9,474 bases of DNA from Pseudomonadota bacterium (lineage in GTDB: Bacteria; Pseudomonadota; Gammaproteobacteria; Pseudomonadales; Azotimanducaceae). The stretch's first letter is position 1. Each line of letters starts with the position of its first letter. The stretch lies in assembly GCA_027622495.1 (NCBI GenBank), contig JAQBYL010000143.1:1-9474 (forward strand). Direction: 5' to 3'. The notes beneath the pieces are model-generated. The model did no database searches. It was not told the origin of the DNA and saw nothing but the letters and a program-made list of their open reading frames with translations. The translations under genes and the position numbers were made by a program. Below are positions 6,875 to 9,474 of the stretch, piece after piece.

Positions 6875-8077
6875 CTACGCTGATCGCGCGAGCTTAAGCG
6901 ATGCCAGCGCCAGAGCGATTGCTGTGGCAGTCAGAAATCCCAGCCCCAGACTGAAGCCACCAGTCAGGTCAAACAGTACCCCTAAGCCCAACGGGCCCAG
7001 CACGCCACCCACTTCAGCTGCTGAAAAAAACAGGCCACTGGCGGTCCCAGCTCGCGCCTGACCAATGCCGGGAAGTTCAAGCAGAGTGAGAATCAGGACC
7101 GTCATCATCGATGATCGGGCGATTCCTTGCAGAAGTAACCCGGTGAGGCGCGGCAGATCCTGATCGATCTGAAGCAAAAGGCTTGCAAGGGCAGCTGCAG
7201 CGCAGAGACCGAAAAGAATGAAGAAACGCCGTTCCGGTGTTGCGAGTCTTGGGATCAGCAATGATCCAAAGATACCTACGAGTGTGGGGATGGCAGCCCA
7301 GTAACCAGCCTGCACCAGGCTCATGCCGCTGATTCGCAACAGTTCCGGCAACCAGTTGTTGAGCCCGTGGTTGAACAGAAAAACACCAACACTCATGAAC
7401 AGCACCACACGGACTGCCGGTATTTTAAGCAGGTCGAGCATGTGGCTTGATGTGGCTGTGGGTGTACTGCCTGGGCCGGAGGCATGCATCTCGCGTGAAC
7501 GCGCGCACACCCACCAGATCATCGTGGTGGCGAGGGTGCTTGCAGACCAGAGGTAAAACACGTTCCGCCAGTCGTTCCCGAGGTTCGGCAACAGAACTGA
7601 ATGTGTGAGCGCCAGTGACACGACTCCCCCGATGGCCGGTCCAGTCATGTAGATGCCCATGGCCAACCCGCGGTCCCGCCCGGTAAACCAATGCGCAACG
7701 ACCTGGGGCGCGCCTGCCGATATGATCGGTCCACCGAGGCCAAACAGCATCACTGCAATCAACAGCGACCAGTAGTCCCAGGCGAACCCTCTGCCCGCGG
7801 CGGATGCGGCAATCAAAAATGCACCGATGGTGAGCGACGTTCGTGGCTGCAAACGATCGAGCAGCACACCACAGGGAACGGCAGAAAATATATACACCAG
7901 TTGCCACGCACCCATGATGCTGCCCATGGCCGCGTGGCTCAGGCTCAGATCCCGTTCCACATCAGCGACCACCGGTGCGAGGCTGGTCGCGACCAGGCCG
8001 AACGCGGCGTAGAGCAGCCACAGACCAAACAGTAACCACCAGCGATGTGCTGGATGCGAAGCTTCAATTGCGCTCAG
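6875..8077 (-). CDS. MFS transporter, CynX/NarK-like, with probable CTG start
   Basis: This is an inner-membrane secondary transporter of the major facilitator superfamily, 400 residues from the proposed start, a usual length. Signature elements are GVLLDRLQPR in the loop after TM2 (about 70-79, motif A type) and WFTGRDRGLAMGIYMTGPAIGG (about 130-151), typical of CynX-like permeases. Many hydrophobic segments follow, in two halves. The first ATG/GTG/TTG-type start in frame is the GTG at 7972, but that would delete TM1 (RWWLLFGLWLLYAAFGLV, then ATSLAPVV), which is plainly coded upstream in the same frame. No ATG, GTG or TTG lies in that upstream stretch. A CTG at 8077 overlaps the TGA of the preceding gene as CTGA and has GGAG 8 bases upstream, so I propose it as the start. 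The substrate cannot be told from sequence. It is convergent with the nuclease-like gene, 32 bp away. Confidence 0.85.
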   Translation of the reverse strand: MSAIEASHPAHRWWLLFGLWLLYAAFGLVATSLAPVVADVERDLSLSHAAMGSIMGAWQLVYIFSAVPCGVLLDRLQPRTSLTIGAFLIAASAAGRGFAWDYWSLLIAVMLFGLGGPIISAGAPQVVAHWFTGRDRGLAMGIYMTGPAIGGVVSLALTHSVLLPNLGNDWRNVFYLWSASTLATTMIWWVCARSREMHASGPGSTPTATSSHMLDLLKIPAVRVVLFMSVGVFLFNHGLNNWLPELLRISGMSLVQAGYWAAIPTLVGIFGSLLIPRLATPERRFFILFGLCAAAALASLLLQIDQDLPRLTGLLLQGIARSSMMTVLILTLLELPGIGQARAGTASGLFFSAAEVGGVLGPLGLGVLFDLTGGFSLGLGFLTATAIALALASLKLARSA

Positions 8078-8851
8078 AAATCGCGCTCCAGTGAGAGAGA
8101 CAGCTCGTCCGTTGGCTGCCAGAGTTGCAGACCGTTGCTCAGATCAAGCAGAACGCGGGCAGGCTGCAAAGGCTTACCGGCGCAGACTGCCTGATCGTTT
8201 TCCTGCAGAGTATTGCCCGGCAGAACCGTGTAGCGTAAACCATGGTAGCGCTGCAGATAAGCCATCAGCGTGTTGTGGTTCTGCGCATTGGCACAGAACA
8301 CCACCGGTTGTTGACCGGTGAGGCTTGCCTGAACCTGTTGTTGCCAGTAGCTGCTGAGACTCTGGGACGCTTCTGCGAACCACAAAGGAGTTGTGCACAG
8401 CGCAACCACTGCCAGGCAGATGAGGGTATTGGTGCCGCCTCGTAGAAAGTCGCGGTCCATGACGATCGGCAGAATTGCCACTGCCGCGAGCGGATACAGA
8501 CCAACAGGACCTTTGCTTAAGAAAGCACACACGATGGCGGCACCGCTTAACAACAACCAGCCGCGCTGGTGCCTGGCCTTCCAGGCGCCAAGACAGGCGA
8601 GCAGGGTAAACACCACAACAGTATTTTCCAGATTGTTGTTTTTGAGCGTCCGTGTCGCGATGGGCATGAGGGCCAGCAGCGTGATCGGCCACCAGACCAG
8701 AAACTGCCCTGACCACTGGCGAGCAGTCCTGCGATGTTGGCATAAACGATTCCATCCAGGCCCATCTCAAGGCGGACCAGATCGCCGCACAGGTAGGCCA
8801 GTACGCCAAGGGTCGCAGTCGCAGTCAGCGCAACGTCATGACAAAAATCAT
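8074..8851 (-). pseudogene. Decayed ArnT/GT39-type membrane glycosyltransferase
   Basis: Intact members of this family are about 500-residue polytopic proteins that move sugars from polyprenyl-phosphate donors outside the inner membrane. Only about 250 residues remain here. An N-terminal piece in one frame has a TM1-like stretch ending LCGDLVRLE, then MGLDGIVYANIAGLLASGQG and SFW, the family's first-loop motif. At 8689-8703 it jumps to another frame that reads WWPITLLALMPIATRTLKNN and NLENTVVVFTLLACLGAW, a motif normally about 100 residues further on. The catalytic loop with its EHPP-like motif and several helices are missing. A second, in-frame gap is likely near residues QASLTGQQ, where central helices are skipped and a C-terminal tail (NTLMAYLQRYHGLRY) follows. 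Frame-shifted ATGs at 8839 and 8851 may be the old start. The largest clean open part is 8074-8667. It overlaps the MFS start. Confidence 0.75.
8086..8089 (-). promoter_or_regulatory. Ribosome-binding site GGAG that supports the CTG start of the MFS gene
   Basis: On the minus strand GGAG ends 8 bases before the CTG at 8077, which is ideal spacing. It lies within the last codons of the upstream glycosyltransferase remnant, as expected for a translationally coupled pair. No other in-frame start upstream of TM1 has such a site. Confidence 0.55.
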
Positions 8852-8866
8852 CGCGTCCGGTATAAG
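8838..8866 (+). promoter_or_regulatory. Sigma-70-like promoter for the GT2 gene
   Basis: ATGACA at 8838-8843 (5 of 6 matches to TTGACA) and TATAAG at 8861-8866 (5 of 6 to TATAAT) are separated by exactly 17 bp. Transcription would begin near 8873, giving a leader of about 17 bases before the ATG at 8890. The promoter lies across the old 5' end of the divergent glycosyltransferase remnant. Confidence 0.55.
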
Positions 8867-8889
8867 CGATGTGATCTGAACTGCTTCGA

Positions 8890-9474
8890 ATGGGTATGAT
8901 TGTGCCTGGTGCTTGTGTCGTTGTGCCAACCTACAACGAAGCGGCCAACATTTCATCACTGCTTCAAATGATTCTGAGCGAGGACGACGCTAACCCTGCC
9001 TGGCGTCTTGTTGTGCTTGTGGTTGATGACGAATCTCCAGACGGTACCGGTGAAATCGTACGCAGAATTGCCCGCGTGGAACCGCGGGTAAGACTGTTGA
9101 GTGGCACCAAGCGAGGGCTTGGCGATGCCTATATGCGAGGCTTCGCCTATGTCGTTGATCATCTCGATGTTGATGCGGTTGTGCAGATGGATGCAGATTT
9201 TTCGCATTCGCCGGGTGACATAAAGAGGCTGCTCGATGGCCTTGAGCAGGACGTTGAAGTCGTGATTGGAAGTCGCTACGTGTCAGGCGGAGAGATCGAC
9301 ACAGCGTGGGGCTGGCGACGTCGATGGCTATCGCGCGGCGGCAATCTTTTTGCCCGCTATGTTGTGGGTCTGCAGCGGGTAAAAGACGCAACAGCAGGTT
9401 TTAAAGCGATCAGATCAAGCGCCCTGAGCAATGCTCTGCCTTTTCGTTTCAACGTTCAAGGTTACGTATTTCAG
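8890..9474 (+). CDS. DPM1-like GT2 glycosyltransferase (3' partial)
   Basis: This is the N-terminal 195 residues of a cytoplasmic-side glycosyltransferase family 2 enzyme, of the type that makes polyprenyl- or dolichyl-phosphate sugars from nucleotide sugars. The landmarks are ordered as in DPM1: VVVPTYNEAANI (10-21), VVDDESPDGTGEIV (44-57, nucleotide-binding Asp pair), GLGDAYMRGF (76-85), QMDADFSHSP (99-108, metal-binding DAD), GSRYVSGGEI (127-136), RGGNLFARYVVGL (149-161) and DATAGFKAIR (166-175). The frame continues to the window edge, so its C-terminus and any membrane anchor are unseen. An in-frame TGA at 8872-8874 limits the start to the ATG at 8890 or 8896. Neither has a strong ribosome-binding site. 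It is divergent from the decayed GT39-like gene, which would be the natural user of its lipid-linked sugar product. Confidence 0.9.
   Translation, partial: MGMIVPGACVVVPTYNEAANISSLLQMILSEDDANPAWRLVVLVVDDESPDGTGEIVRRIARVEPRVRLLSGTKRGLGDAYMRGFAYVVDHLDVDAVVQMDADFSHSPGDIKRLLDGLEQDVEVVIGSRYVSGGEIDTAWGWRRRWLSRGGNLFARYVVGLQRVKDATAGFKAIRSSALSNALPFRFNVQGYVFQ

Noticed and set aside
6875..7972. MFS gene starting at the GTG at 7972
   Set aside because: It would remove TM1, which is coded in frame just upstream. The GTG codes the Val in the PVVADVERD segment that follows TM1.
8174..8809. A 211-codon minus-strand frame across the glycosyltransferase remnant
   Set aside because: It is rich in Arg, Ser, Cys and His and has no hydrophobic helices. 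The membrane-protein signal is in the other two frames.
8074..9474. The GT2/GT39 pair as a working surface-glycan modification system
   Set aside because: The pairing makes biological sense, but the GT39 partner lacks its catalytic loop region and is frameshifted, so a working local system is not supported.

Overview
The window looks like ordinary chromosomal sequence from a moderately GC-rich Gram-negative bacterium. A marine or soil gammaproteobacterium is my best guess. This rests on gene content: a DUF6491-type small exported protein, a secreted AbgB-like M20 amidohydrolase, a PhyH-family dioxygenase, an acyl-CoA carboxylase-type carboxyltransferase, and lipid-linked-sugar glycosyltransferases. 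I cannot confirm the taxon from sequence alone. I see no rRNA, tRNA, CRISPR array, insertion sequence or phage gene.

Layout. Bases 1-156 may be the 3' end of an unrecognised gene. A small exported DUF6491-like protein (254-583, minus) is divergent from a two-gene unit: an exported M20 amidohydrolase (775-2205, plus) and a DUF1932-type NAD(P)-dependent dehydrogenase (2202-3041, plus). The two are joined by a 4-bp GTGA start/stop overlap. Converging on them from the minus strand are a carboxyltransferase (4122-5672) and, 181 bp downstream of it, a PhyH-family Fe(II)/2-oxoglutarate dioxygenase (3053-3940). Upstream of the carboxyltransferase, past a strong hairpin terminator, is a 98-residue Gly/Thr-rich probable beta-sheet protein (5760-6056, minus). 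It is divergent from a 225-residue protein (6165-6842, plus) that I read as a PD-(D/E)XK-like fold with a C-terminal winged helix. An MFS transporter (6875-8077, minus) and a decayed ArnT/GT39-type membrane glycosyltransferase (8074-8851, minus) overlap by a few bases. The window ends in a DPM1-like GT2 glycosyltransferase (8890 onward, plus), cut by the window edge.

How the genes fit together. The amidohydrolase and dehydrogenase are very likely co-translated. The carboxyltransferase and dioxygenase suggest acyl-CoA or other small-molecule catabolism, and the MFS protein could import or export a small metabolite, but no single pathway is proven. The GT2 and GT39-like genes would form a lipid-linked sugar donor/transfer pair if the GT39 gene were intact. 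It is not: it appears to have two internal deletions and a frameshift.

The most interesting points are the GT39 decay, the likely CTG start of the MFS gene (CTGA overlap with a well-placed GGAG), the nuclease-like winged-helix protein, and the divergent carboxyltransferase with no biotin carboxylase nearby. I did not find a convincing new multi-gene defence or mobile system.
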